From: Catonia carolina | Lineage: Eukaryota; Arthropoda; Insecta; Hemiptera; Achilidae | Assembly: GCA_035578175.1 (NCBI GenBank) | Contig: JAQMRL010000003.1 | Location: forward strand, 83,649,969 to 83,713,968 | Reading direction: 5' to 3' | DNA: 64,000 nt | Part shown: piece after piece, positions 41,696-54,213 of the stretch | Position numbering within the stretch: position 1 is the first letter of the stretch | How the letters are laid out: each line of letters opens with the position of its first letter | Made by a program: the position numbers and the translations under genes | The notes under the pieces: generated by a model | The model's input: only the letters and a program-made list of their open reading frames with translations | What the model was told of the DNA's origin: nothing | Database searches by the model: none

Positions 41696-42437
41696 TACCT
41701 TGTATCCCGCTAGTGTTAAATTTGCGATTTTCAGGTACATTTTTCATAGGATTGGTAAAAGATAGGAAATGAAACTTCACTCACTTAATCGTTGTCGAAT
41801 TTCTCTAGCTACTGACATTTTTTTCAATTTAAACTATTGAAGCAGAAAATTGAGAACAAAATAATGAATAACATAAAACTTTTACAAATGTTTTTCTACG
41901 ATTTTTGTATATTGCTAATTTTTGGAGCATCTGACGAAAAGTCATAAAAGTGTGGGTATGTGTGCAGGCGCAACATGAATAGCTGGTAAAAATTTCAGCC
42001 TTCTAGATTTAATGGTTTCTGAGAAAAATATATCTAAATTTTAGAATCTAAATTTACGAGAATAGGCAAAAACAAAAAGGCACAAATCAATCAAAAACAA
42101 GGTGTACACAAACAAGTAAATTTCCCATCAACAGTTAGAAATCTGAATTAACAGCTGAGAATATTTTTAAAAAGAACGCAGATATTTTAAAAAACTTAAA
42201 TTCACTGCTCTAAAACGCTCAGTATAAAATTATTAAAAAGTATTCGGTCCTGGTGATATGATGATTTTTCTGGGTAAACCTGCTAAAAACTTAATTTTTT
42301 CATTAAAATAATTTTTTGACGTAATTTAACGGTTTTCTGGTAGATCTAGGTCTGAACTATTGAAAAATATATTGAAAATAATTGAAAAAAAAACAAAAAT
42401 CAAAATTTCCAGTAAAATCATCATACAGTCTTACCTT
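41696..42437 (+). mobile_element. Family-C TTAA element
   Basis: Flanked by TTAA at 41692-41695 and 42438-42441, with ends ggagagactgtaccttgtat and catacagtcttacctt. It is 742 bp and lacks an ORF, giving a third copy of the family. It begins about 100 bp after the family-D element. Confidence 0.82.
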
Positions 42438-42489
42438 TTAAACTAGATTTTTTATTTCAGTGTTTTTTTTAATTTTCGCACCAATAATT

Positions 42490-42592
42490 TGGTCTTTATC
42501 GACTACACTGACCCAGACCCCAGTCATGAATTGAACCCGGGACCTTCCGATTTGTAGGCTAGCACGCTATTACGATGCGGAAGGGACCACGA
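42490..42592 (-). repeat. tRNA-like SINE head (inverted)
   Basis: On the minus strand it reads tggtcccttccgcatcgtaa (A-box side), agcgtgctagcctacaaatc, then ggtcccgggttcaattcatg (B box). This is a tRNA-derived repeat; it may be related to the 4.37 kb copy through the gctagcctacaaa block. Confidence 0.6.
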
Positions 42593-43290
42593 AATTTTTA
42601 AATAGTTGATTTTAAAACTTGTGGTGATTAAATTCGGTAGCAAATACTTTTTGGAGTTAGAAATAATAGTGAAAGCGCGAGAACAGTCTATACTACATTA
42701 CCAATGATTATTATTGTTAGGTCAGAAATTTATGGAAGAGAAGTGCGGGCATTACTAATAACGATTGTATATAAATGATAAATTTCTAACGTGGTACATT
42801 AATTACTTAGTACCTATTAATATTACTATTGACAATAATATAATTAAACAAAATAACAGCCCTGTTTTAGTTAATTAAGTCATAAATTGTAACTCTTTAT
42901 TTTTTAAATTTATAATTATTACATATTGAGTAGTCACTGTAATTTACGGGCGAAGCAGGTAACGGTAGAATAAAGTATTTTCATTTATAACGAATTATAA
43001 ACCTTTTCAATCCCTTCTGTTTTGAATAACAACTGAAAATAATGTAATTACATACATGTGTTTTGTTATTGGTGTTAATTTATTATAATTATTTTACTAA
43101 TAGCTTAATTAAAGATTACAGTTATAGACCTAATTCTTTAACGAACAACTTTTATTTTTTTAGTATTCTTTCATTTTTGTCAGAAGTAATGTAATGGTAG
43201 CTATAGTATGGACCAAAAGATATGATGAAGATCAAAAACTGTTTTTATAAACATTTTATCAACCGAAAAAGATGTTAAAATATTTTAAAA
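42593..43290. other. AT-rich spacer
   Basis: No feature recognised. Confidence 0.4.
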
Positions 43291-44306
<1,016 letters not shown>

Positions 44307-45347
44307 ATATTTTTTTAAATATTTGAAAATTGTTCCATTCTGTAAATGTTACCGTCCATAGGGATGGGGTAACTGTATCTTCACTTAGCAAAATTTTCAG
44401 CAGAACAAAAATAAACCGAAATTAGGTCAAAAAATGACATTTTCTGTTTTTTCGTTTAAAATAATAGGCTAATCATTCTTTTCTGTGTACAAAAAACCAT
44501 ATTTTAAAACCATATCTTTGAATTCTAAACCTGATTAAATTGCCTAAAATAGACATAAGTATGTCAAATAGGAAAAACGTAACTTAGCTTCATCAATGTA
44601 TTTCTGATTGATGAAGTTAAGATCCCTTTTCTGTTGGATACGCTAAAGAAAAACGAAAAGTTCTGGCTCAAAACATGAAAAAATAAAAAAGTACTGAAGA
44701 ATATCTTTTCAAGAAAATAGTCAAGACTGGTGTATTCACACTAAACAAGAAAATCAATAAAATTCTTAGTTTAGGCTTATTTTCAGTATCATTATTTGTC
44801 ATGTTTTATCTTTGTTGTTTGTTAAAATTACAATACAAATTTTCAATTTTTTGTCAGTCAGTGAACTTTACATTTGACATGATCTCAGAAAATCTGCTTC
44901 AGGATTTTAACTATTTCAAATATATTTAAAGACATCACTGGATTTAGCACAAAATGTTTACGTAAGTAGGACATCTGACAACGACAAGAAAAATAAATAA
45001 AAAACTAATAGAAAATTATCATCACTAAAATATTAAAACCTTTAATTGCAATTTCTCAAAAGCAAGAGTTTCTTAAACTTAATTTTTAAAATTCTGCAAC
45101 TTTTATAAATAACGATAAAAAAAGTAAAAATATTGTTTTTAGCCTTAAATTCTTTGTAAGAATCAATTATAACCTCACTTTTGACTTGGGGGAAGATAAG
45201 GTCGCTTTTCCAATGGACGGTCACAAATATTAATTTTTAAAGAAAAAATTATATTTTTAGTGAAAAGTATCTAAACAAATTTTAAGGATTATAGGCTTTT
45301 ATGTGACTAAATAACAAAAATCAGGTTTTGAAAAACTAGCACAATAC
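44307..45347. other. AT-rich spacer
   Basis: A partial inverted repeat of catcaatgtatttc/ctgattgatgaagtt lies near 44590-44620. Nothing else recognised. Confidence 0.4.
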
Positions 45348-45356
45348 AAAGCGACA

Positions 45357-45542
45357 TCGGGTTTGCCGGCCGCATTGGCGTAGTTGGTAACGTGCTCGCC
45401 TCTCATCATGCGGTCTTAGGTTCGAATCCCACTCAGGCACGATATAATATATTCATACGTTACAAAAATCATTTCACCCTTCACCAGCAGTAATTCACCT
45501 TCATTAGCAGTAATTGCAGAAAAGTCGGACGTTAATCCAAAA
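45357..45542 (+). repeat. tRNA-derived SINE with TSD (GGCCGCATTGGCG type)
   Basis: Head gccggccgcattggcgtagt, B box taggttcgaatcccactc, body with ttcattagcagtaattgcag, tail gtcggacgttaatccaaaaa. The sequence aaagcgaca at 45348-45356 and 45543-45551 is an exact 9-bp duplication. This is the best reference copy for the family. Confidence 0.87.
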
Positions 45543-45839
45543 AAAGCGACAGCGGCGCCTTCAATCCTTTAACTATAAATTCAAATAATGGCGCTTCCAC
45601 CATACAAGATTTCAAGATTTTTTTGTACTTAAATAGATTAAAACTGGTCTAAAATACCAACCATTCATTTTTCGTTCATGTTATCTTAAAAACTAAATAC
45701 TTAAATTATATAATCCATTCAACTATGTTTTATATCTTAACACTAAAATATATACGTAAAACTATTCACTACTTTTGCACTTTACACTGCTCTGCTTTAA
45801 CACATCACACTGTACTGTTACACTAGTTCGAAGGGCTTC

Positions 45840-46390
45840 TTCCTCTTAGGCTTCTAGGAACATTTTCATTATCAAGAAGTTAAATTTCTTCAGGATTGAG
45901 GTGGCCATGTAGACGAACTTCATGTTTTACAGCAAATCTTCTTATCTCACTGAACACCGAAAGGATGTCAAGATCTCTATGCAGATCACTATTCCTTACG
46001 TACGAAGGGGCATTAATCATAGCTCTCAGTACTTTGTTCTGAAACGTCTGCATAATCCTTATCTGACTTTCTCTGGCGCAACCTCAAAGTTGTATACCAT
46101 AAATCCAGATGGGTTTTAAAATTTGATTATAGACTGTTACTTTATTACGGAGAGGCAGCTGCGATTGACGTCCCAGTAACCAATATAGTTTCCTGTATCT
46201 GAAGCCCAGCTCAGCTTTTTTTTTTTATCTTAATGTGCACCTTCCATTTCAATTTTGCATCTAATGTCATTCCTAAATATTTTGCAGTGTTCGCATATGG
46301 TACAATGTTTCAATTTATCATGACTGATAAAGGATTCCATATATTTTTATTGGTGAAATTTATATGTACAGATTTTTGCTCGTTCAGGAT
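45840..46390 (-). pseudogene. jockey-type LINE RT, C-terminal part
   Basis: The minus-strand translation starts near 46310 with TAKYLGMTLDAKLKWKVHIK (the KYLGxxLD block after the RT palm). It continues with a degenerate SWASDTGNYIGYWDVN and PIW-like NPSGYMVYNFEVAPEK, then IVICIEILTSF and KFNFLIMKMFLEA. The order matches the thumb/C-terminal region of jockey elements. Many stops. The catalytic FADD is not included. Confidence 0.75.
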
Positions 46391-47189
46391 TTCAAGATAG
46401 GGCCAGAAAAAATTTTCACAAATTTCAAACTCAATCCTTTAATATGTGTTTGAAACAGTTATCAATATTTTGTAAAGATTCCAAGGCAATTTAGAGATTC
46501 TTCTATTTATATCAGTTAACAGGGTATAAAATAAACAGTTAATATTAATTGGGTCTACGATTTTGTACAATTTAGGAAGAATAACTGAAAACTTTTTAGA
46601 AATCACGAATTCATAATGTACGTACTTTATTAAAACAATGTAGTAGTTATTTATTCTACTTGACACGGTGGATGAGTAAAAATGTGGCTTAATTTAAGTT
46701 AGTGACATACATTAAACAAATTGTAATGGTAATGATTATAATTAACACCTGTAATTATAATAATTCAGACGAATTAATTAACGTGAATTAACAACACGAA
46801 TATTATATTACTACGCCTGTAAGAATTAACATTGCATGATTTCTATGTAGTGGAACAAATTACGAACTATTATTATACTTTCTACAATAACAATTAAGTA
46901 CTGTAATTTACTACTCAGTTTCACTAATGGCCTAATGAACTAGTCCTGGGCCTCTATTCATTTATTGAATCGATGGCAGATCTTGGAATGATTCTTTTTT
47001 GTTAAGATTCCGGATTTTTCACTTCCTTTTTCATCATCTGTCCCTCTCTTTCAACTCCTCCACCTTCTTCTTTTTTCCTTTCCCCATTATACTATTTACG
47101 GTTACCTATATTATTTCTTTTCAAATAGGATAAATCGGTTTTTTCCAATAAAATACCAAGCTGAGCTGTCCTGTTCCAGGTACATTACC
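46391..47189. other. AT-rich spacer
   Basis: No feature recognised. Confidence 0.4.
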
Positions 47190-48190
47190 TCTGGTGTACC
47201 TTAGGATTCAGTTCTAGGGCCGTATTTGTACTTATTGTATGAAACAGATTTACCAACGGGTACTTTAAGTTACATTCCCTGACGATAAGCCATTCCTCGC
47301 TAAAAGTGAAGATCCTGTAGCTGCTTCAAACTTCTCAAAGTTTAGATCAAATCAAACCATGGCTTTAAAAAATGGAGAGTGAAAACTAATATTGCAAAAT
47401 CGCAGCATGTTTTATATTTACAATGCGGAAAAATACTTGTCCATAAGTAAAACTTGGATGTTTTGATTTACTACAAACTGAAGTTGTGAAGTACCTAGTT
47501 ATGCATCTTAATAGGCGGTTAACTTGGAAAATGTGAGAATGAAGAGGAATGAATTGAATCCTTCTTCTTCGTCTTCTTCTTCTGCCTTTCAAGGATTAGG
47601 CATCTCTGCCTGTTCCAAACCTCTCAAATCTGCCCATCTCTTTCTCGGCCGTCCTCGTTCTCTCCTGCCCTCCAGCTTATAGCCCAGTGTCTGCTTAGGT
47701 ATCCTATCCTCCCGCATTCTGTTTAGATGCTCTAATCACTGCATTCTGTTCTGAGATACCTTATCGTTTGTAGAGAAGATGTTGAGTTCTTTTGTTATCT
47801 CAGTATTCCTGTAACGATCTTCTCTACTACACCCATACGCATGTCAAAGAAAGAATCCAAATGAATTGAAAAATTCCGTATGAATTGAATCCAAAATATA
47901 AAAAGTACTAGCTGATTAGCAGGAACTTTTCACTCTCTCTTGATAATAAGTTGCTAATTTACAAGATTTTGATTAAACGAGTTTGGTTATACGGAGTCTT
48001 TGGGAACTACCAACAGAAGTATTATACAGGTAATCCAAAGGTTTCAGTATAGGTTATTAGGGCTAAAAAAAGGAGACCATGGTTTGCATAGAATGCACAA
48101 ATACACCGATGTTGCAACCTTCTCGAAGTCGTGGACGAGGTAAAGATTTAAAAAAATATATATCTGGCGAAACTTGAAAATTACGAAAAC
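47190..48190 (+). pseudogene. jockey-type LINE RT relic split by another LINE
   Basis: First part: an SVLGPYLYLLYETDLPTGTL block (palm motif B region) near 47210-47260, ARSEDPVAAS-like LAKSEDPVAASNFS, ALKNGE, and CRMFYIYNAEK. Second part (from 47893): NKLLIYKILIKRVWLYGVFG, then a degenerate NPKVSV and HRCCNLLEVVDEVK. Between them lies a minus-strand LINE 3' fragment bounded by 13-bp duplications. The block with the catalytic aspartates (FADD) is not visible; there are several frameshifts. Confidence 0.75.
47562..47879 (-). mobile_element. LINE 3' fragment inserted in the jockey relic
   Basis: The insertion is flanked by atgaattgaatcc at 47549-47561 and 47880-47892 (exact 13 bp). On the minus strand it reads CSREDRYRNTEITKELNIFS, EHLNRMREDRIPKQTLGYK and GRRERGRPRKRWADLRGLEQ, then a tail of gaagaagaagacgaagaagaa. 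This is the typical LINE C-terminus with a GRPRKRW block and a microsatellite 3' tail. Confidence 0.9.
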
Positions 48191-49324
48191 CAAAATGACC
48201 AAAATGTTTGGTCATAAATATTTTAAACAACGCAAAAGAAGTTGTACACCTGAAATGTTATCATGTTTTGGATCGTGTGATAGAGTTTAAATACACATTA
48301 AATACAAAAATTACAGTGAGTGAAAAGTATTCCGTAATACAAAATTTAATATTTTTGTACATAATAATTTTATTTAAAAAAAATTAATGTAATGAGAGGT
48401 ACTCAAGGAAATGAGACCTGAACTAAGTCATAATATTATTTGTTTGGAGTTTATTTCTGAAACTGACTGCAAATAAAGTTATTTAAAAAAATAGGTTAGG
48501 TTAAAAGTTAAGTAACTAACGTTGTAAATTATTAATTTATTTAATGCTTTTAGGTAAAATCGAAGAAGTATAGTTTTTAATTATTTACCTAGTTAATCTC
48601 ATGCTCTGTATTGCTAGAGCTGGCACCTAACCGTATTTCAATCAAATAAGTAAAGCATTTTTGCACACCGAACAATATTTACGGTAATACACATTAAATT
48701 TAAATTAATATAAAAAATAAATAAATAAATCAATTAAGAAAATTAATCAATTAAAAATAATTATGATAAAAAACCATAAAAAGAATCATTTTAATAATTG
48801 ATAAATAAATTCTTCGGTTTTTAGTAAGATTAAATAAATAATAAAAATTTTATTCTCTATATTAAATTGTTATGAAGTGACTATTTACCGTTAGGAATTT
48901 TTATTTTAAAATTTAACTTTGACTTTTAAAAAAATGCTTTATTTTCTCAGTGGTTTAATTTATGATGAATTACTTTTAAATAAAACTAAAGACCGTTTAT
49001 ATTATAATTAAATAACTTTAAATATTTTTTTCAATTACGTAGTTGCATCGGTTTGGTGATTCACATTTATAAAAACGATAAAACAATAGTGTGGAATTTT
49101 TGTATGATAGCTTGCGGTGTAAAAATATCCAAAATATTGTCGAGATCGAACATGGTAACTTTTGAGTTTGGATTTACTCTGATAGAACCAATAAAATAGT
49201 CTAGTTTCTAACTTAACTTCTTCACCATGAGGTTATCTGCCCTTAAAGAGGTTCAGCATGTTTTTGTCTCCAACTTGTTCTTTTTTTTCAAAGGGTGCCA
49301 GAATCCATAAAAAAATACAATTAG
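48191..49324. other. AT-rich stretch
   Basis: No gene or family repeat recognised. Confidence 0.45.
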
Positions 49325-49815
49325 TAGAAATTTCAACAGACATGACGCTTACCCTTTATGTAAGAGGATAAAAAATTTAGAAAACGAGCCAATTTAAAAA
49401 AAAATTCGTAGAGGCCGTTTTTGAGAAAATTGCAAATAATTGAAAAATTGCAGAAATAAACTATTGAGTACTTCCGGTTGATAGATTGTTTTATGAAAAT
49501 ATTTGTGTTGGATTCGCTTATGGTATCTAATTTAAGTTCCAAGTTTCAACTTTGTATGCTATTCCATTCTTGAGATATTTTTTTAAATTTTTTTATATAT
49601 TTATTTAACGTCGCATCAACTACAAAGGTCATTAGCGACGACGTTGGGGTGTAACTATATACAATGGAGCATGAAATGATTTTTGAATCGTATGAAAATA
49701 TGCCGTACCTGAGTGGGATTCGAACCCACGACCGCATGATGAGAGGTGAGCACGTTACCAACTACGCCAATGCGGCCGGCTTGAGATATTTTCTACACGC
49801 CCAAACGTGTGTTTT
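49325..49815 (-). repeat. Family-D copy interrupted by a SINE
   Basis: 49325-49581 matches family D (tttcaacagacatgacgctt, gagaaaattgcaaat, ttgagatatttt). It resumes after the SINE at 49780 with cttgagatattttctacacg. The rest of the element is missing. Confidence 0.75.
49582..49779 (-). repeat. tRNA-derived SINE with 13-bp TSD
   Basis: The copy starts on the minus strand at gccggccgcattggcgtagt (49779) and carries the B box gtgggttcgaatcccactca. The body has an extra gacgttggggtgtaactata segment, and the tail is aaatatataaaaaaatttaa. cttgagatatttt at 49569-49581 and 49780-49792 is an exact 13-bp duplication. Confidence 0.92.
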
Positions 49816-50368
49816 TGTTTTTGCGTATTTGCTGTATTAAAGGAATGATATGCTCTGCTAATTTCCTGTTAAATTTTGAATATTGATTTTCGCAGCTTTG
49901 TTATGAAAGTGATTTTTAAGTACAAAATTTAAAACTGAAAGAATAGTATTGGTTTAGCAGAAAATTAATTTTTGAAAAACTGAATTTTGGACTTTAATAA
50001 GGCTTAACAGATGATAATTAAAATTAATAATTCTAAAGGAAAGAAAGCATGGAAGAAGAAGAAGAAGAGAACTAACAAACCATCATCTGTTTTAGATAGA
50101 AATCGTGCCGTGTCGTTCGCATGTACTACAGTCTGCTTGCAGCTGGTTTACGACGTATACACACTCTATTGCGCACTTCAACCGACATTGTGTTTTATAA
50201 ACTTACAGAACAAATTTTAGTTGGCTATATCAAGATTTATGATCACTAACCAACACTGAAATATCGGGAAATAAAATCTCTTTTGACATTTACTCTAATA
50301 ATTTTAAATCCGCTGAAATTAATATTGTTATTATATGCACTATTTGATCTTTCTGAATGTAATGTAAT
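49816..50368. other. AT-rich spacer
   Basis: A purine run gaagaagaagaagaga is at 50053. Otherwise nothing recognised. Confidence 0.4.
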
Positions 50369-50452
50369 ACAGTTAAACTTCTGAAAAACGGACACTTGTG
50401 AGACAAAAAAATTTGTCCACTATTAAGAATTGTCCGCTAATGAGAAATATGT
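50369..50452 (+). repeat. pogo/Tigger-like terminal fragment
   Basis: acagttaaacttctgaaaaacggacactt followed by repeated ttgtcc(a/g)cta units resembles the ends of pogo-like elements (CAGTnnAACCTC...). No transposase or opposite end is seen nearby. Confidence 0.4.
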
Positions 50453-50561
50453 GTACTGTTCAATTTTCTTTATTTACATTAGGTATGTATTGCGTAATGT
50501 AACGTATTTAACAAGAATATATAAAATCCTCCTATATAAAAATCCTCGGCATTTATAAAAT

Positions 50562-50788
50562 GCCGGGACAAGATTTGAGTTTGTGGAAGCTATAAAAGAG
50601 AAAGCGGCTCGTGTCCTGAAAGAGCTGACAGAAGATGACTTCCAGCACTGTTTCCAACAATGGAAAATTCGCATGGAGCATTGTAGGGATAGAGAAGGAG
50701 TGTATATTGAAGTGACAATAAGTGATTATGTATAAAATTAAAAAAAAAAATTACAACGTCAGTCTCGTTATTTAATAGTTACACCTCG
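50562..50788 (+). mobile_element. mariner 3' end fragment
   Basis: gggacaagatttgagtttgt to the terminal repeat gtctcgttatttaatagtta then cacctcg and TA. It encodes RFEFVEAIKEKAARVLKELT and DDFQHCFQQWKIRMEHCRDR. Same family as the element at 38.72 kb; only the last ~225 bp are present. Confidence 0.85.
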
Positions 50789-50792
50789 TATA

Positions 50793-51370
50793 CATGCACA
50801 CAACAACAGTGTAATATCGCAACTACAAAACACCTAACGTACATAGAACATGGAGGGGCAGTAGGCTGGTTGGCACGCCTTAATTTCTTCAATATTCGTG
50901 GGGGTGGTAAGTGGTAGCGTGCATATTTACCCCTAACTCTCTGTTGTCATGGCAACCTCTACACGCTGGAAGATAAGTGGCTATTGAACTCTTCACTTGG
51001 GCATTTGTTACGTATATTAAAGCCATTTACAAGGGCTATTTAAAACATGAGAAAGTAGATACAATAATTTTAGTGTACTTTTTTACACGACAATTCTTCA
51101 TTTATTATAAAACAAAAAATAATTATACTTATTTTGTGAGAGAAATAAATTTCGAAACTATCAAAAAAATAGGTGAAGAGGCTGTTTATCTATTTCACCT
51201 GAATATCTACCGCTGGACTCAAAACTCCAACAAGTAAAATTTTTAAACATTTTGAAAAAATTTAACATTAAATTTTAAATTGTTAAAATCTTTTTTATTA
51301 TAAAATTCTGATATTCAATAAAAAATAATGTTAAAAATACTAGTAACACTAAAAATATATAATGTTTAAT
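50793..51370. other. AT-rich spacer
   Basis: An 86-codon frame at 50977-51237 is not recognised. No other feature. Confidence 0.35.
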
Positions 51371-51379
51371 ATAAATAAA

Positions 51380-51777
51380 TTTCCCATAACGGGCAGGTAG
51401 AGTGTTAAATTAATTGCACTTGATCTGTTGGTTCCAGGGCTATAAAACATATTTCGGTTTTTTATCACATAGTCAGCCAATTATATGACTGAATTATTTA
51501 AGAACAGAAGAAGTAGAGATGTAAAAGACTCTAGTCAGAGTAATCGCCTCTGAGAATAATCAATTTTACTATACAGCCAGATCCTGTGGTGAATAAAGTG
51601 AAGGTGTCATTTGCAGGGTGGAAAAAGAGTGCTTTATGGAGGGTCTGACATGCTGATAAGCATACTCTTTCAACTCAGTGAGGAAGGTAATAGTAAACCA
51701 CCTCACTCCTCGTTTAACTTAGTAAAACCTTTAGAGGTTCAAACCAGCCTTTCGGCTGTTGACCTAAACAACACAAC
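51380..51777 (+). repeat. SINE-A, complete copy with TSD
   Basis: Starts ttcccataacgggcaggtag and ends ttcggctgttgacctaaacaacac. The sequence ataaataaa is at 51371-51379 and 51778-51786. The ORF frame is broken by substitutions, including an early stop, so this copy is older than those at 5.2 and 22.3 kb. Confidence 0.88.
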
Positions 51778-51786
51778 ATAAATAAA

Positions 51787-52515
51787 ATGAAAAACATGTG
51801 TAAAATTTTGTTTAATTGAAATTACATAGCTTAAATAAAATTAAAAAGTACAATCGTACGGTAAAAAAACCACAAGAAGACCTTGAGGAACACATATTTA
51901 TTAAGAGCACAATAATAAAACACCAACCAATCGACCACCTGACAAATTGCTTCGCACGCCTCCTCATTAAATCCAGTTGAAGATAGAGCACGCACAAGAC
52001 TACTGTCTGTAGCATATGCATTGCTTAGTCTACCGCAATACTAAACTCCACCACAGTAAAGTATAGTGAGTATTTAGAACATATCTATTAACAAAGACTT
52101 AAAGATAAGACAGAAATACAAACAAATGAAGTTAATAGAATTCTGTGAGTGCATGCGATCAGTTTTTCGCCGTGTTATCAAAAGAATTACACCTTGTTAA
52201 AACAAAATCATATCAGTGTTCTTATCACTGACTTGATTATGTAGATGTATAACGATTCAAAGCAAAAAAACATTTCATAGCGTACCTATTAATCTATGAA
52301 CTATTTTTAAACCAATCAGGTTTTAAATTAATCAGGTTATCGTGTAGATAACCAATAGTATCGTAGATGGATTAAGAGAGTTTAGTTGATCCTTCTCAAT
52401 TTAATTTTTCAAGAAGCGTTAGATAACTTTTGAAATAAAATTAAAAATTTTTTAAATAAATAAACGGGCTTTAATATATGCTACATTTAATTATTTATTT
52501 TCCATTATCCCCCCC
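51787..52515. other. AT-rich spacer
   Basis: No feature recognised. Confidence 0.4.
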
Positions 52516-52916
52516 TCTTGTTGTTTAGGTCAACGCCGAAAGGCTGGTGGTTTAAACATCTAGAGGTTTTACTAAGTAAAAACGAGAAGTGAGGTGGTGG
52601 TTTACTATTGCCTTTCTCACTGAGTGGAAAAGTATGCTTATCAGCATGCCAATCCCTTCGAAAAGTACCCACTTTCCACCCTGCAAATGACACCTTCACT
52701 TCTTTCACCACAGGGTCGGGCTGTATAGTGAAATTCATTACTCTCAGAAGAAAATAACTCTGACTAGTGTCTTTTACACCTCTACCTCTTCTGTTCTTAA
52801 ATAGGTCAGCCATATAATTGGCTGACTATGTGATAAGAAATAGAACTATTTTTTGTAGCCCTGAAACCAACAGATCGAGTGCAATAAATTTAACACTCCA
52901 CCTGCCCGTTATGGGG
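52516..52916 (-). repeat. SINE-A, complete copy
   Basis: This 400-bp minus-strand unit runs from the ttgttgtttaggtcaacgcc end to gcccgttatgggg. Its ORF (52505-52813, minus) reads VMNFTIQPDPVVKEVKVSFA and GWKVGTFRRDWHADKHTFPL and is open for 102 codons. A target duplication could not be fixed. Confidence 0.88.
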
Positions 52917-52924
52917 AAAATAAA

Positions 52925-53295
52925 ATTTCAAATGAAATTTATAAAGCAATGACTGTACCACTTATAAGATATGGGAGTGAAACATGAATGTCATTACAGA
53001 GGAACGAATCTCGTATCCAGGCTGCTGAAATGAGATTTTTGCGGGAATCAAAGGTTGTACTCGGTTAGATAGAGTACGTAACGACGCTATCCGCGCCGAG
53101 TTAAATGTTCAGTCACGGTTGGAAACGTTAAGAATATATAAGAGAAACCGGTCCGTCCTATTACTTCGCATACCAGCTCACAGACTTCCTCTGCGAGCAT
53201 GGAAATATAAACCTAGAGGGAAGCGAAGCTTGAAAAGACCTAAAATGAGATGGATGCCGGATCAGGCCATTGAGCCTAATCCTTGACAGATGATG
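52925..53295 (+). pseudogene. LINE RT C-terminal relic with (ATG)n tail
   Basis: Contains KAMTVPLIRYGSET, NESRIQAAEMRFLRE, RNDAIRAELNVQSRLETLRI, LLRIPAHRLPLRAWKYKPRG and LKRPKMRWMPDQAIEPNP (frames joined), followed by acagatgatgatgatgaga. The 3' end is a GAT/ATG microsatellite. Same family as the minus-strand copy at 56.15-56.78 kb. Confidence 0.82.
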
Positions 53296-53638
53296 ATGAT
53301 GAGATGATTTTCCACTACTTTACAAAACTCATTACTTACATACTTAATTTACTTTATTTCATTTAAAAATTAATAGCTAAATTTACTTAAATAGCTAAGT
53401 TAACAAAATTTAGTTCCTCTACAATAAAAAGTAATTTTAATCCTCTACTTGGTAAAACAATTTTGTTTTACTTTAGAGTTGGCAATACGTAAAAATGTAA
53501 TTTAGCTCTTATAGAATTTATTCTAGTCATCAATCTACATATTAAATTTTAAGGTCTGGTTACACCTGGTTAATGTAGAAGTAAGAGGCCTGTTTTATCT
53601 TAAGCTTGAATTTTAAAGATGCTTTATGAAGTATTTTG

Positions 53639-53850
53639 CTCATAACAGGCAGGTGGGATGTTAAATTTTTTCGACTCGATCTGCTAGTTTCAGGGAAAAA
53701 ATACTTCTGTTTCTTATCACTTGGTCAACCAATGATATGAACAGAAGAGGTAAACTTGTAAAAGACACTAGTTACAGTTATTTCTGGTTTCTTATTGTTC
53801 TGAATTGAACAGATTGCAACGTACACACATTAGGGATAAATAAATAAAAT
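53639..53850 (+). repeat. SINE-A 5' part fused to a SINE-B 3' end
   Basis: 53639-53785 is SINE-A from gctcataacaggcaggtggg to acactagttacagttat. It is followed at 53786 by the last 65 bp of SINE-B (tcttattgttctgaattgaa to cacacattagggata). The fusion may be a deletion between adjacent copies or a template switch during retroposition. Confidence 0.75.
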
Positions 53851-53888
53851 GTTGATCAGCTTATTATACATTTAAGAATTACATGTTT

Positions 53889-54213
53889 GCCCATATCAGG
53901 CAGGTGGACTGTTAAATTATTTGCACTCGATCTGCTAGTTCCAGGGTTCTAATGTTCTATTTCTTATCACATGGTAAGCCAATTTTATGACTGAAGCATT
54001 AACGAACAGAAGGGGTACAGGTGTAAAACACACTAGTCACAGTTATCTTCTCTGAGAGTAACGACTCATTAAACAGCCAGACCATGTGTTGAATGAAGTA
54101 AAGGTATCATTTGGAGGGTGGAATGTAGATGCTTTTCAGAGGGCCTAGCATGCTGATAATTACTTTCTTCCACTTAGTGAGGAAGGCACTGGTGAACCAC
54201 CTCACTCCTCGTG
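53889..54213 (+). repeat. SINE-A, 3'-truncated
   Basis: gcccatatcaggcaggtgga to cacctcactcctcgtgtg, then unrelated sequence. The last ~60 bp, including the hairpins and AAC tail, are missing. 3' truncation is unusual for a retroposon and suggests a later deletion. Confidence 0.82.
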
